The notes: generated by a model not told the origin, from the sequence alone. A stretch of DNA of 64,000 nucleotides from CAZBAF01 sp964490245 (GCA_964490245.1 CAZBAF010000002.1:62001-126000); one strand, 5' to 3'. Positions 1 through 8,026 are shown, numbered from the stretch's first letter. A program made the numbers and translations.

Positions 1-20
1 TGCGCGATCCGATCACTTTT

Positions 21-434
21 TTAAGCAGCGAAGCCATAGGAGGTGTTGTCCCTGTCATCTTGCTCGCGGACAGCTTCCGGCTGGGCTGCCAGCAGCCGCC
101 GCGCCTCGGCAATACGCCGCTGCCTGTCGGCTTCGTCCGGTGTCAATGTCTTATCAGTCGGCACTGTCTCTGTCTGGCCGGTCTGCTGCGGCAGCGGATA
201 CTCAGCCGTAGTCTTAGGGGCAAAATCAGCTGCAGGTCTTTCATTAACCAGGCCGTACTTGGGCACAAAATCAACGGTCGTACCCAGCGCCGGCTGGCCA
301 ATGGTGTCGTGAGGCGTGCCGAACAACACTGCGTCAGCTATGTATGCCACGGCAGCATCGGCAATCTCCGCCCTGACCTGCATGGGCGTTTTGTCCGGCG
401 TCTGTTCTGGTGAGTAAGAAGTGGTTCCGTTCAT
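21..434 (-). CDS. hypothetical protein, 137 aa, coupled to tatD
   Basis: I do not recognise this protein. It is hydrophilic, has no signal peptide or membrane segment, and is rich in Pro, Thr, Ala and Gln, with a charged helical stretch (DEADRQRRIAEARRLLAAQ) near its C-terminus. Its start codon overlaps the stop of tatD in an ATGA arrangement, so it is probably translated by re-initiation as the last gene of a metG-tatD operon on the minus strand. The coupling supports it as a real gene; its function is unknown. Confidence 0.6.
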   Translation of the reverse strand: MNGTTSYSPEQTPDKTPMQVRAEIADAAVAYIADAVLFGTPHDTIGQPALGTTVDFVPKYGLVNERPAADFAPKTTAEYPLPQQTGQTETVPTDKTLTPDEADRQRRIAEARRLLAAQPEAVREQDDRDNTSYGFAA

Positions 435-1228
435 ATACTGAATAATTTACGTGCGTTCGCAGTAGTGACGGCGGCCAGATCTTCGAGCTTTTCACCCCGT
501 AAATCTGCCAAAAACTCCGCAACCGTCCGCACATGCTTAGGCTCACAGATTTTACCACGATACGGGGCCGGGGTCAAGAAAGGCGCGTCTGTTTCAAGGA
601 GTAATTTGCCAAGCGGTACGGCTTTTGCTGCCGCCAGCTGATCAGCGCGTTTTGTAAAAGTCATAATACCATTCAGACCCACATAAAGACCGCGTGACAG
701 AATCTTTTCCAAATCGGCTCTATCAGACGTAAAGCTATGTACCACGCCCTGGACGCCCTGGTAATCATCAAGGATGGCAAAAAAGTCGTCAAATGCTTGC
801 CCAGCATCTCCCGCTGAGGCTGCGGCATCCCGTACATGAAAAATAAGGGGCAGCTTATGCTCTAGCGCCAACTCCAGCTGATAGCGAAACAGCTTTTTCT
901 GATCAGCCCGCGGTGAGTGCTCGTAATAATAATCCAGCCCTGTCTCGCCGATCGCCACAACTTTCGGTTTGGCAGCCAGGCCGCGGAATCGCTGTAATGC
1001 CTGCCGGTTATCGGCATACTGCGCCGCCTCATGCGGATGCAGACCGATGCTGGCCCAGACATTTTCATAGCGGGCCGCAAACTCGGGTGCAGCCGCCGAA
1101 TTCGGCAGATCACACCCTACTACCAGCATCCTGTTCACCCCGGCCTGTACCGCATTCTGAATCACTTCATCAACGTCCAGGGGATAATCAGCGAACTGGA
1201 TATGGCAGTGGGTATCTGTCAGCTCCAT
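431..1228 (-). CDS. tatD: TatD family metal-dependent hydrolase/DNase
   Basis: TatD proteins are TIM-barrel metal-dependent hydrolases with 3'-5' DNase activity. The sequence has the N-terminal metal motif DTHCHIQF, IGLHPHEA, the glutamate motif AIGETGLDYYY, the histidine in PLIFHVRD, VVHSFTS and the C-terminal LLLETDAPFLTP. Length (265 aa) is typical. It lies 12 bases downstream of metG, a common bacterial pairing, and overlaps the next small ORF by four bases. Cytoplasmic; role inferred from the family. Confidence 0.93.
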   Translation of the reverse strand: MELTDTHCHIQFADYPLDVDEVIQNAVQAGVNRMLVVGCDLPNSAAAPEFAARYENVWASIGLHPHEAAQYADNRQALQRFRGLAAKPKVVAIGETGLDYYYEHSPRADQKKLFRYQLELALEHKLPLIFHVRDAAASAGDAGQAFDDFFAILDDYQGVQGVVHSFTSDRADLEKILSRGLYVGLNGIMTFTKRADQLAAAKAVPLGKLLLETDAPFLTPAPYRGKICEPKHVRTVAEFLADLRGEKLEDLAAVTTANARKLFSI

Positions 1229-1240
1229 GGCGCCCTCGTA

Positions 1241-2707
1241 TTATGATTTATCTTTAGCGGTGTAATTCTCGATCTTCGGAAACAGAACGTTCTGAGGCTT
1301 GTGCAATATGCCGGCGGCAAAAATGTTTTTGATCGCCTGGGCAGTGTCCGGCAGGAAGGGGCTTAGCAGATCGGCTATCTCCAGCAGGTAGCCTGCAATA
1401 TAAGCCAAAACCTCGCGCAGGTGTTCTTTGTCTTCGCCTTTGGCTATGACCCAGGGCTTTTGTTCTTCGATGTACTGATTCAGGCTCCGGATACGCTCCC
1501 AGACATCATCCAGCGCCCGGTCAAACCGGCAGTTTCTGATCGCTTCATGAAACTCGGCTACATCATGCCCGGCCGCAGGGATGTCGCCGATCAGGCCATC
1601 CTGGTATTTATCAATCATGACAATCGTGCGCTGCACGACATTACCCAGCTCGTTGGCAAGCTCGGTGTTGTAGGCGGTTTCAAACGCCTCCCAGCTGAAG
1701 TCGCCGTCGCCATAGCTTGGTATGTGCCGCAAGAAGTAGTAGCGGAAAGCATCAACGCCGTATTCCTTGACAATATCTGCCGGCAAAACCACATTGCCCA
1801 GTGACTTGCTCATTTTCTGACCAGAAACATTCACAAAACCATGCACATACAGACTTTTTGGCAGAGGCAGCCCCAAAGCCAGCAAAATACCCGGCCAGAT
1901 GGCGGCATGAAAACGTATAATATCCTTGCCAATTACCTGAACATCAGCCGGCCAGAATTTTTTAAAATCGCTATGCTCGGGATAGCCTAAGACCGTTATG
2001 TAATTAAGCAGCGCCTCGAACCAGACATACATAACCTGCTTGCTGTCGCCGGGCACGGCAATACCCCAGCCGATCTTTTCTTTCGGGCGGCTGATACTTA
2101 TATCCTGCAGCCCGTCACCCCTTATGAGCGACAGGATTTCATTCCGCCTGGTGTCCGGCACCACCTTAAACGTGCCTGTCTCTAAAGCTTCGCGGATCTG
2201 ACTGGTGTATTTGCTGAGCCTGAAGAAATAATTCTCTTCTTCGACTTTTTCATACGGACGCTTGTGGTTGGGGCACACGCCGCCGTTGGCCTTGACCTCT
2301 ACCTCGGTAAAAAAGGCTTCGTCGCCCGTGCAGTACCAGCCGATATATTTGCTTTTATAAATATCTTCTTTGAGATTCTTCCAGACCACCTGGGCCCGCT
2401 GCTCATGACCCTTGTCGGTTGTCCTGATAAACCGGTCGTTGGAAATACCAAGTGTAGCCGCCAGATCATGGAACTTTGCTGAGTTTTTATCAGCCAGCTC
2501 AATCGGCTTAATCCCCAGCTCGGCAGCTTTTTCTTCAATCTTGCCGCCGTGCTCGTCGGTGCCGGTACTGAAAATAACGTCATGCCCGGACAAGCGCGCA
2601 TAACGGGCAATCACATCAGCCAGCGTGATTTCATAGCCGAAACCAATGTGCGGCTCGCCATTGATGTAAGGGATAGAGGTGGTGACGTAAAAATGTTTGT
2701 TGGTCAT
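1241..2707 (-). CDS. metG: methionyl-tRNA synthetase
   Basis: Class I aminoacyl-tRNA synthetase charging tRNA-Met. The HIGH-type motif is seen in INGEPHIGFGYE, a knuckle-like region follows (YCTGDEAFF ... GGVCPNHKRP), and the KMSKS motif is QKMSKSLGNVV. At 488 aa it lacks the C-terminal Trbp111-type tRNA-binding domain found in longer MetG forms, as in many small genomes. It heads the minus-strand metG-tatD-small ORF cluster. No strong Shine-Dalgarno sequence is visible before the ATG. Confidence 0.95.
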   Translation of the reverse strand: MTNKHFYVTTSIPYINGEPHIGFGYEITLADVIARYARLSGHDVIFSTGTDEHGGKIEEKAAELGIKPIELADKNSAKFHDLAATLGISNDRFIRTTDKGHEQRAQVVWKNLKEDIYKSKYIGWYCTGDEAFFTEVEVKANGGVCPNHKRPYEKVEEENYFFRLSKYTSQIREALETGTFKVVPDTRRNEILSLIRGDGLQDISISRPKEKIGWGIAVPGDSKQVMYVWFEALLNYITVLGYPEHSDFKKFWPADVQVIGKDIIRFHAAIWPGILLALGLPLPKSLYVHGFVNVSGQKMSKSLGNVVLPADIVKEYGVDAFRYYFLRHIPSYGDGDFSWEAFETAYNTELANELGNVVQRTIVMIDKYQDGLIGDIPAAGHDVAEFHEAIRNCRFDRALDDVWERIRSLNQYIEEQKPWVIAKGEDKEHLREVLAYIAGYLLEIADLLSPFLPDTAQAIKNIFAAGILHKPQNVLFPKIENYTAKDKS

Positions 2708-2769
2708 TGGGGAGGTTAGTGATTAGTGGTTAGTGATTAAGGGCTAGTGGTTAGTGAGTTGGGCCAGTG

Positions 2770-2845
2770 TTGTGTGACGGGACAAAGAAAGGAGCGGCCC
2801 CCGAGCCTCATCGCCTGTGACCTGATTGTCGCGATGCGTGTCATG
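2770..2845 (-). repeat. possible diverged family B element upstream of metG
   Basis: The 199-base gap between metG and the trehalase gene holds, on the minus strand, a CATCGC...GCGATG hairpin followed by GGGGGCCGCTCCTTTC. This resembles the tail of the family B elements at tpiA, folD and uvrD (GGCTGCTCTTTCC). Just before it on the metG side are short direct repeats of the form TAGTGATTA/GTGGTTAGTG. No duplicated gene end is visible, so membership is tentative. Confidence 0.3.
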
Positions 2846-2907
2846 AAGCTTATTTTACCACAGTTACACCATCAGCGCCAGATACGCCCGCTGTTTTGCC
2901 GGCAGTT

Positions 2908-4203
2908 TTATGAGCGGTCTTCCAGCAGGTCAAATTCACGCACCAGCTTAATGAAGACAGCATTCGTCCAGCCAAAACCGGTTTGCGACGGGTACACACC
3001 CTCGACAGGGTGACGCCGGGGGTTGACGACATTGTACTTTTCGAGAAAGTTGCCGTTGCGCTCGAACCACTGCAGATTGGTCTGCACCCACGACAGGGCA
3101 ATGCGGCGTGCCTCTTCGTGGTAGCCGTATTTCCTCAGCCCCTCCACCACTATATAATGCAGCGGCGCCCAGCCGTTCGGGAACGCCCACTGGGCCTTCA
3201 GCGAGCCGAACAGAACCGTCGTGTTAATCAGCGGTCTTGCCGTGGTGGCCAGGCCGCCCTTTTTCTCGAACCGTTTGAGGTTTTCGACCATCCGCTCGGC
3301 CTGCTCCTGCGATACCATACCGGCCCACATCGGGTAAAAACCGGCCAAAGACCAGATATCGCCGATGGCCTTGCGCTGGTAATTATAATCAAAATAAAAA
3401 CCGCGGATTCTGCCCCACATTAATTTATCCATGGCTTTTTTGCGCGCGTCGGCTTTGCGCAGCCATTCACGGGCCTTGTCTGCATTGCCGAATAGTTCCT
3501 CGGCCCGGGCAAAGTCTGTTTCGTATTTATAAAGCAAAGCATTCAGATCAACCGGCAGAAAGTCCAGGCATTTGCGCTCAAATCGCGGCGTCATGTCCCA
3601 GCCGCTTTCCGCCTCGGCAAGGTCGTGCAGCATATTGATGTCGTAATAGCGGCTTAGACCCTTGTGCACCAGGTGCCACTGCGGGTGCGCGTCATTCATC
3701 CAGACGCGCTCGTACTCTTCTTGGGCTATATCGATCTTTTGCTTCAGCCAGCTGTCATCTTTTTTATACGTGTCGTACAAATGGAAGATAAAGCTTGTCA
3801 AAACCGGCGGCTGCGAACGGCTGGTTGAATACATCCGCGATGCGTTGGGCACCAGGCCAAAGCGCTTAAACAGATATAGCAGGTTTTCGAGCATGCCCTC
3901 GGCCAGCTGCTGGTGGGCGCTGTCGTGCAGGCCGATGGCCGTAAAATAGCTGTCCCAGTAATACATTTCTTCAAACCGGAATTTGGCCGACGTATCCGCC
4001 GTGGGGATGACGTACGGGTGCGGCAAGCCCACAAGCGTACCGGTGTCTTCGGTGTGGCTCTGAATAAGCTGCGGCCAGTATCCGTCAATATACTCAAGGG
4101 CGCGTCGCAACTGCGCCTGATCAATACCTGATACACTGCGGCCGGTAAGCAGCCGGATTTTGTTGATGACCATATGGTATTGACTGTACCGTTTTTTGCG
4201 CAA
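2908..4203 (-). CDS. trehalase-like glycoside hydrolase (GH37 type)
   Basis: Likely an alpha,alpha-trehalase or related (alpha/alpha)6-barrel hydrolase. Recognisable blocks are FRFEEMYYWDSYFTAIGL, MYSTSRSQPPVL, SGWDMTPRF, FPNGWAPLHYIVVEGL and PSQTGFGWTNAVFIKL, in the order seen in GH37. No signal peptide is visible, so it is probably cytoplasmic. The longest frame opens with a TTG at 4203; an in-frame ATG at 4173 (MVINKIRLL) is an alternative start. The next gene upstream is divergent. Trehalose is the family substrate; activity here is inferred. Confidence 0.85.
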   Translation of the reverse strand: MRKKRYSQYHMVINKIRLLTGRSVSGIDQAQLRRALEYIDGYWPQLIQSHTEDTGTLVGLPHPYVIPTADTSAKFRFEEMYYWDSYFTAIGLHDSAHQQLAEGMLENLLYLFKRFGLVPNASRMYSTSRSQPPVLTSFIFHLYDTYKKDDSWLKQKIDIAQEEYERVWMNDAHPQWHLVHKGLSRYYDINMLHDLAEAESGWDMTPRFERKCLDFLPVDLNALLYKYETDFARAEELFGNADKAREWLRKADARKKAMDKLMWGRIRGFYFDYNYQRKAIGDIWSLAGFYPMWAGMVSQEQAERMVENLKRFEKKGGLATTARPLINTTVLFGSLKAQWAFPNGWAPLHYIVVEGLRKYGYHEEARRIALSWVQTNLQWFERNGNFLEKYNVVNPRRHPVEGVYPSQTGFGWTNAVFIKLVREFDLLEDRS

Positions 4204-4261
4204 CTTGACAAAGGATTATGCACGAGCATAATATTAGTTATAAAACAAGGCCGACTTAGCC

Positions 4262-4459
4262 ATGAGCAATGTTTTGTTTAAGACAACAACATCCACACTC
4301 TTTGCTCAGGTCGTCCGCGAATTTGACGAAAGCATGCTGCCCATCATGCCTGTCAATAACGATTCCGGCCTTAACGTGCCGTTGGTAGCGGGTATTATCG
4401 GGGGCTGCCTGGCTCTTTTGGTCATTTTTTGGGTGGTCAAGCGTTTTCGGGCCCGTTAA
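4262..4459 (+). CDS. small single-pass membrane protein
   Basis: A 65-aa protein, divergent from the trehalase gene. It has a short polar N-terminus, then one transmembrane helix (about residues 41-60, LVAGIIGGCLALLVIFWVV) and a basic end (KRFRAR), predicting an N-out, C-in topology. I recognise no family. The overlap of its stop with the opposite-strand ORF ending at 4456 is a convergent contact. Confidence 0.5.
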   Translation: MSNVLFKTTTSTLFAQVVREFDESMLPIMPVNNDSGLNVPLVAGIIGGCLALLVIFWVVKRFRAR

Positions 4460-4629
4460 TCACCATAGTCAGTTGCCACATGCCACAGATTGCAGTACGA
4501 ACAGCGGTAAGGCTTTACCCGCGTGCCGTATCGATACAGCACTGAGGTTGCCATCGCAGACGCCTCCTGACTTGTATCAAACGCCAGCTTGCCGGCGCAC
4601 GGCAACTCATCCGGCTCATCATATTCCAT
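4456..4629 (-). CDS. small zinc-ribbon-like protein, 57 aa
   Basis: The shorter start at MEYDEPDELPCAGKLAF is preferred because the upstream extension is low-complexity and overlaps the next gene. The C-terminus has YRCSYCNLWHVAT, a CxxC followed by WH, as seen in small treble-clef or zinc-ribbon proteins; another Cys lies near residue 11. It sits 37 bases downstream of the acidic 94-aa protein. Function is unknown. Confidence 0.5.
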   Translation of the reverse strand: MEYDEPDELPCAGKLAFDTSQEASAMATSVLYRYGTRVKPYRCSYCNLWHVATDYGD

Positions 4630-4666
4630 GCCACCTATTGTATAGATACCGGGCGCCTGCCGCCAT

Positions 4667-4951
4667 CTATGACTGGTCGGACTCGTCATCCTCGGGGTCA
4701 TAATCGACCACCGCGTCCTGTTGATTGGGCTCGCTGGCCTCGGCCGCACCGCCCAAACCCTCGTCATAGACCTCTTCGGGCTGGATATTGGTATCGGTTA
4801 CGGGGTGCGTATTATCCAGGTCGTGATCAAGCTCGCGATCAAAAGGGTCGCGCCTGTCATCATTAAGCACATCCTCAGGCGGCGAAAACGGCGGATTGTC
4901 GTCGCCTGTCAGCGGCGACTCGATTTCTTTCTTCAGATCTTCATCGTCCAT
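4667..4951 (-). CDS. acidic hypothetical protein, 94 aa
   Basis: This small, strongly acidic protein is rich in Asp, Glu and Pro and is probably largely disordered. A good Shine-Dalgarno (GGAGAA) lies about 9 bases before its ATG. No motif or membrane segment is visible. It may be co-transcribed with the zinc-ribbon ORF that follows. I cannot assign a function. Confidence 0.55.
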   Translation of the reverse strand: MDDEDLKKEIESPLTGDDNPPFSPPEDVLNDDRRDPFDRELDHDLDNTHPVTDTNIQPEEVYDEGLGGAAEASEPNQQDAVVDYDPEDDESDQS

Positions 4952-5068
4952 CGTGTATTTCTCCTGCCTACATCACGATTGTATAAAAACCCAGTCTCAC
5001 CATTCAGTAAGAAAAATTACATCTCGTGTGTACGGGCAATAAAAATGCTCTGTTTTTAGCAAAAATCA

Positions 5069-5308
5069 TTAGATGAGCCGCTTCCTAAGAAATGCTTTGC
5101 CGGACGCAGTTTTTAAATACTTTTCAAACGCTATTGCCCGTGGCTTTGAGTCAAAGCACGCAAACCATTTCACCACCCAGGGCTTATACTTTTTTGTATG
5201 CTGGACTTGTCCGGCATTATGCTGCTTCAATCTGTTTTTTAAGTCTTTAGTAGAGCCATAATAATGCTCATCACTCGATTCACTTTTCAGAATATAAACA
5301 TAGTACAT
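5069..5308 (-). CDS. GIY-YIG nuclease superfamily protein (UPF0213/YhbQ-like)
   Basis: A 79-aa single-domain GIY-YIG protein. The start MYYVYILKSE supplies the GIY strand, HYYGSTKDLKNRLKQHN supplies YIG and the catalytic Arg, and AIAFEKYLKTASGKAFLRKR carries the glutamate helix. Longer readings of this frame run through the N gap and are spurious. It lies immediately downstream of the duplicated tmRNA-end units. The family includes stand-alone nucleases and homing enzymes, but this size is typical of the common housekeeping-like UPF0213 group. Confidence 0.85.
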   Translation of the reverse strand: MYYVYILKSESSDEHYYGSTKDLKNRLKQHNAGQVQHTKKYKPWVVKWFACFDSKPRAIAFEKYLKTASGKAFLRKRLI

Positions 5309-5440
5309 AAAAAGGAGTGTGCAACAATAGAGCATCCTTCGTCGCCGAGGCTTTGAAGGACATTCTTCGCAGTGGATTGATAAAGTCATACAACGTATTA
5401 AGCGCCGTGGCCTGCCATTCGTAGCCCGGAGGGCGAAGAA

Positions 5441-5574
5441 TGGTGGAGCTGGCGGGTATGTCCTAACTTCTCGCAAAAGAGCTGAAGCATTTTGCGAGGA
5501 CAAGCAAGGAAAACGTCGAGCGCCCGTGGCGCTCGCCGCCCTCGCGGGTTCATACCCGCCCCAAGTGGTGCACC
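5441..5574 (-). repeat. family A unit ending in a tmRNA 3'-end copy (outer copy)
   Basis: On the minus strand this unit starts GGTGCACC, contains GGCGGGTATG, and ends with CATACCCGCC then AGCTCCACCA, the same last bases as the tmRNA. The two 10-base blocks are perfect complements and would close the unit into one stem. Inside are a GCGAGCGCC/GGCGCTCG hairpin, a TTTTCCTTG linker, a TCGCAAAA...TTTTGCGA hairpin and GAAGTT, the same order as in the other family A cores. Function unknown. Confidence 0.6.
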
Positions 5575-5608
5575 AAAGAAAAAACCCGCACGCATCGGGG
5601 TGGGTCTT

Positions 5609-5733
5609 TGGTGGAGCTGGNNNNNNNNNNAAAATTTCTTTTTTTTTTTTTTTTTTTAAATCTATATAAACAGTTCCCCGCTGTGGGGGCGCCCACGCCC
5701 TCTCGGGATCATACCCGCCCCAAGTGATGCACC
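5609..5733 (-). repeat. family A unit ending in a tmRNA 3'-end copy (inner copy, interrupted by gap)
   Basis: This second unit begins on the minus strand right after the tmRNA terminator with GGTGCATCAC and GGCGGGTATG, and ends with CCAGCTCCACCA followed by another terminator-like hairpin (ACCC...GGGTTTTTT). Its centre is lost in the N gap and a run of about 18 T next to it. The arrangement tmRNA-terminator-unit-terminator-unit is a tandem series. Confidence 0.5.
5621..5630. other. assembly gap (10 N)
   Basis: Ten N bases lie inside the repeated tmRNA-3'-end units, next to a homopolymer T run at about 5639-5657. The true length of this region is unknown and unit copies may be missing. Confidence 0.99.
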
Positions 5734-5734
5734 A

Positions 5735-5765
5735 AAGAAAAAACCCGAACGAATCGGGTTCTTTC
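5735..5765 (-). terminator. tmRNA terminator
   Basis: Directly after the CCA end of tmRNA, the minus strand reads AACCCGATTCGTTCGGGTTTTTT, shown here in parts: stem AACCCGA/TCGGGTT with a short loop, then a U run. This is a typical intrinsic terminator. Confidence 0.8.
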
Positions 5766-6182
5766 TTTGGTGGAGCTGGCGGGTATGATCCCGCGTCCAT
5801 TTGGTTACTTGCTGGCTTTCTACAGGCTTAGTCGGTTTACGTGATTTCTTTAGCCGCTCATGATTGAAACTGACAAAAACATGAACTGCTGCAATCCTAA
5901 AATCTTACTAAGTACTACGGATCGCAGTATTTAGGCAATCAGATACATATGAGACTGGGTCGCCCTATCTGATGTCGGGCTATCAGTCGCTGCGAAAATA
6001 ATTAGGCAGCTACGGTAGCTGGCTTAGCGAAAGCAGCTTGCAGAGAATCTACAAATGCCTGGCTAAAACCTGCTACACGGTCAGATACTTTTGCATCTAT
6101 TTGGTTTGTCCGGATAACGTTCAGACGTACCGGCCTGCTGGCACCAACTTGTAAAAGTCCAAATGTCGAGCTATTCAGCCCC
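5766..6182 (-). ncRNA. ssrA: tmRNA (SsrA)
   Basis: Rescues stalled ribosomes by acting as tRNA and mRNA with SmpB. The 5' end GGGGCTG pairs with CAGCTCC before the encoded ACCA tail, and the T-arm is GCGGG...CCCGC. The tag reading frame ends at a TAA at 6002-6004 and reads SLQAAFAKPATVAA (perhaps with a preceding Asp), following a TAGAT that matches the position of the usual resume signal. The tag ends in TVAA, close to the usual small-hydrophobic degradation signal. The length of about 417 nt is in the normal range. Confidence 0.93.
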
Positions 6183-6237
6183 ATATCTATGGATTTGTAC
6201 AAAAATCCTAATCTGCCCCATTTAAGGGGATAACTGC

Positions 6238-6243
6238 ATTATA
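6238..6243 (-). promoter_or_regulatory. probable -10 element of the tmRNA promoter
   Basis: The minus strand has TGCTATAAT about 55 bases upstream of the mature tmRNA 5' end, a consensus extended -10 hexamer. The distance implies a 5' leader removed by RNase P. Confidence 0.5.
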
Positions 6244-6258
6244 GCATAAACGTAATTC

Positions 6259-6468
6259 TTATGCAAGTATATCGGGCTGAACACCTTTAGTGGCAGTCTC
6301 AGCAAGATAGCTTTCTACCCTACTCAGCACACTTTCGACCAACTCCTCAGGGGTAGCAGCCTCCGGCGTCTCGTTTGCAACCTGTTCAGCCACAGAGGCC
6401 AGGTGCGGATAACGGCTTGGATCTATATATGCCATTGCGCCATCGGCAAGTGTTTCTGCGCTTGTCAT
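6259..6468 (-). CDS. small hypothetical protein, 69 aa
   Basis: A soluble acidic protein (MTSAETLADGAMAYIDPSRY at its start) with no motif I recognise. A strong Shine-Dalgarno (AAAGGAG) 7 bases before the ATG supports expression. It lies between rsmA and the tmRNA promoter. Helical content appears high in the C-terminal half. Confidence 0.6.
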   Translation of the reverse strand: MTSAETLADGAMAYIDPSRYPHLASVAEQVANETPEAATPEELVESVLSRVESYLAETATKGVQPDILA

Positions 6469-6547
6469 ATGACACTCCTTTCAAGCGATGATGCTTTTTA
6501 AATGTATACATCTGTTATACTCCTTTAATTTTATAATTCAAGGGTAT

Positions 6548-6556
6548 TTATCCACA
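6548..6556 (+). promoter_or_regulatory. single consensus DnaA box
   Basis: TTATCCACA occurs just downstream of rsmA in an AT-rich spacer; another copy lies near 19215. Isolated boxes such as these do not make an origin, and no dnaA or dnaN is nearby. They may titrate DnaA or be chance. Confidence 0.3.
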
Positions 6557-6562
6557 GGGTGC

Positions 6563-7336
6563 TTAAAGCATTTTACAGAGGTCGTACCAATCCTGCAGAG
6601 TAAGTTCCTGCGCGCGCCGGTCCGGGCTGATGCCTGCCCGCCTGAGCAATTCCTCTACCTCTGTTTTACTAAGCGCCAACCCGCCGCTTAAGGAGCTGCG
6701 CAGCTTCTTGCGCCGCTCCGAAAACCCGGCTTTTACCAACTGAAAGAATCTTTCCGTATCAACATCCGTAAACAACGGCTGAGGCCGCCGGTGCAATACA
6801 AGTATCTGTGAATCAACCTGGGGCGGCGGCGTAAACAGCTCGGCCGGCACAACCGCGCCCAGCGAAACTTCGCAATAAAACTGCACACTGACGCTTAGAA
6901 TGCTCATTGCGCCCGGTGCCGCACAAACACGCTCGGCCACCTCTTTCTGAACCAGCAGCGCCGCCTTGCTAAACGGATTTGACGCCTCGCATAGACGCCT
7001 AAGCAGGTTACTGGTCAGATAGTACGGAATGTTGGCCACCACCTTATACCCCGGCGGCAGACTTTCTAAATCAAATTGCAGTATATCCGCCTGCTCAAGA
7101 CTGAACTGGGGATGATGGGCAAACTTTTTTTGCAGCTTTGGTATCAGCTGCTGATCAAACTCGACAGCACGCACCGTCGCCTCAGCGGCCAGCAGTTTTT
7201 CCGTTAAAGTACCCAGGCCTGGTCCCACCTCCAGCACCATGTCGCCGGGCTGCACCTCGGCTGCCTCAATCATTGCTTCCAGCGCGGTATCATCATGCAG
7301 CCAATGCTGACCCAGGGACTTTTTCGGCATACTCAT
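6563..7336 (-). CDS. rsmA: 16S rRNA dimethyladenosine transferase
   Basis: RsmA (KsgA) dimethylates two adjacent adenosines near the 3' end of 16S rRNA using S-adenosylmethionine. The protein shows KKSLGQHWLHD at the N-terminus, the SAM loop VLEVGPGLGTLT, the acidic VEFDQQL, and the catalytic NIPYYLTSN block, with a C-terminal helical domain (FSERRKKLRSSL). Length 257 aa is typical. Its start overlaps the stop of the PPC-domain gene by four bases, so the two are co-transcribed. Confidence 0.95.
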   Translation of the reverse strand: MSMPKKSLGQHWLHDDTALEAMIEAAEVQPGDMVLEVGPGLGTLTEKLLAAEATVRAVEFDQQLIPKLQKKFAHHPQFSLEQADILQFDLESLPPGYKVVANIPYYLTSNLLRRLCEASNPFSKAALLVQKEVAERVCAAPGAMSILSVSVQFYCEVSLGAVVPAELFTPPPQVDSQILVLHRRPQPLFTDVDTERFFQLVKAGFSERRKKLRSSLSGGLALSKTEVEELLRRAGISPDRRAQELTLQDWYDLCKML

Positions 7337-7758
7337 AAGTCAAGTAAATTCAGCCCTGTGGCCTCGTCTTTTGACCGCTGCAAGCCCTCATCCCGCAACC
7401 AGCGATGTATAAAAACTTCTACCGTGCCGGCTGCCTCGGCCTCTTTAAGGTGACCGCCATGGGCATGAAAGCTAGCATCACTAATAGTCGCATGCAGATG
7501 CAGGACGGTTTGATTATGCTGCCAGGCGATATTGCCGGTCAGGTTGGTGAGCTCGAGCAGGGTATCAAACTTTTTCCAATCATATTCTTTGGCTGCAAGG
7601 TCATAAAAGCCAAGCTCGGCCCAAGCCAGCCCGCCTAAGCCCACGACCCAGCCGCCGCCTATCTGTTGATCTTTTATAAACTGAACCAGATTTTCGATAA
7701 TCAATTCGCCGCGCTCAAACCGCAGCGTGTAATTGTACCCGTCAAACGCAAAAACCAT
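7333..7758 (-). CDS. PPC (DUF296) domain protein
   Basis: The start MVFAFDGYNYTLRFERGE is chosen because AAGGGG lies just upstream; the longer frame adds 13 unlikely residues. The protein has the PPC/DUF296 pattern: RFERGE, then GGGWVVGLGGLAWAELGFYD, and the histidine cluster HLHATISDASFHAHGGHL. In bacteria this trimeric domain occurs alone as a putative nucleotide- or DNA-associated protein of unknown role. It is translationally coupled to rsmA. Confidence 0.85.
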   Translation of the reverse strand: MVFAFDGYNYTLRFERGELIIENLVQFIKDQQIGGGWVVGLGGLAWAELGFYDLAAKEYDWKKFDTLLELTNLTGNIAWQHNQTVLHLHATISDASFHAHGGHLKEAEAAGTVEVFIHRWLRDEGLQRSKDEATGLNLLDL

Positions 7759-7895
7759 ACCCCTTATTCTAACAGTAAGGGAAATAAAACAGCACAATAT
7801 CCTAACAATACAGACAGAACTGGATTTATTTCAGTTCTGTCGTTTCAGCAGGAGGTGAACAGCCCGACGACTAAGCCCTGCTTGCCGCCGGCGCG

Positions 7896-8010
7896 TTAGG
7901 AGGCGCGAAGAATGCCAGTGGTATTCTGCAAGGCAACCTACTCTTGCAAACTTGTTTGCAAAGATGAAGTTGCGGGCTCGCAGGATGTGGGGTGCACCCT
8001 CTCCTAAAAG
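7896..8010 (+). repeat. free-standing family A element
   Basis: In the 268-base gap between the PPC gene and the G5/DUF348 gene, the plus strand carries a family A core: AATGCCAGTGGTATT hairpin, TGCAAGGCAACC linker, TTGCAAACTTGTTTGCAA hairpin and GAAGTTGCGGGCTCGC tail. It is enclosed by TTAGGAG and CTCCTAA, which could pair. No tRNA remnant is seen, so this copy shows the element can sit outside a tRNA gene. A separate AGAACTG...CAGTTCT hairpin lies near 7815-7840. Confidence 0.6.
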
Positions 8011-8026
8011 CAGCAAAGCGCAGCGC

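Noticed and set aside
5069..5800. 243-aa ORF spanning the N gap on the minus strand
   Set aside because: It translates through the N gap, the poly-T run and tmRNA-derived repeats. Only its last 79 codons (GIY-YIG protein) are credible.
6002..6202. 66-aa ORF on the minus strand
   Set aside because: It lies inside the tmRNA gene; only its end is the tag reading frame.
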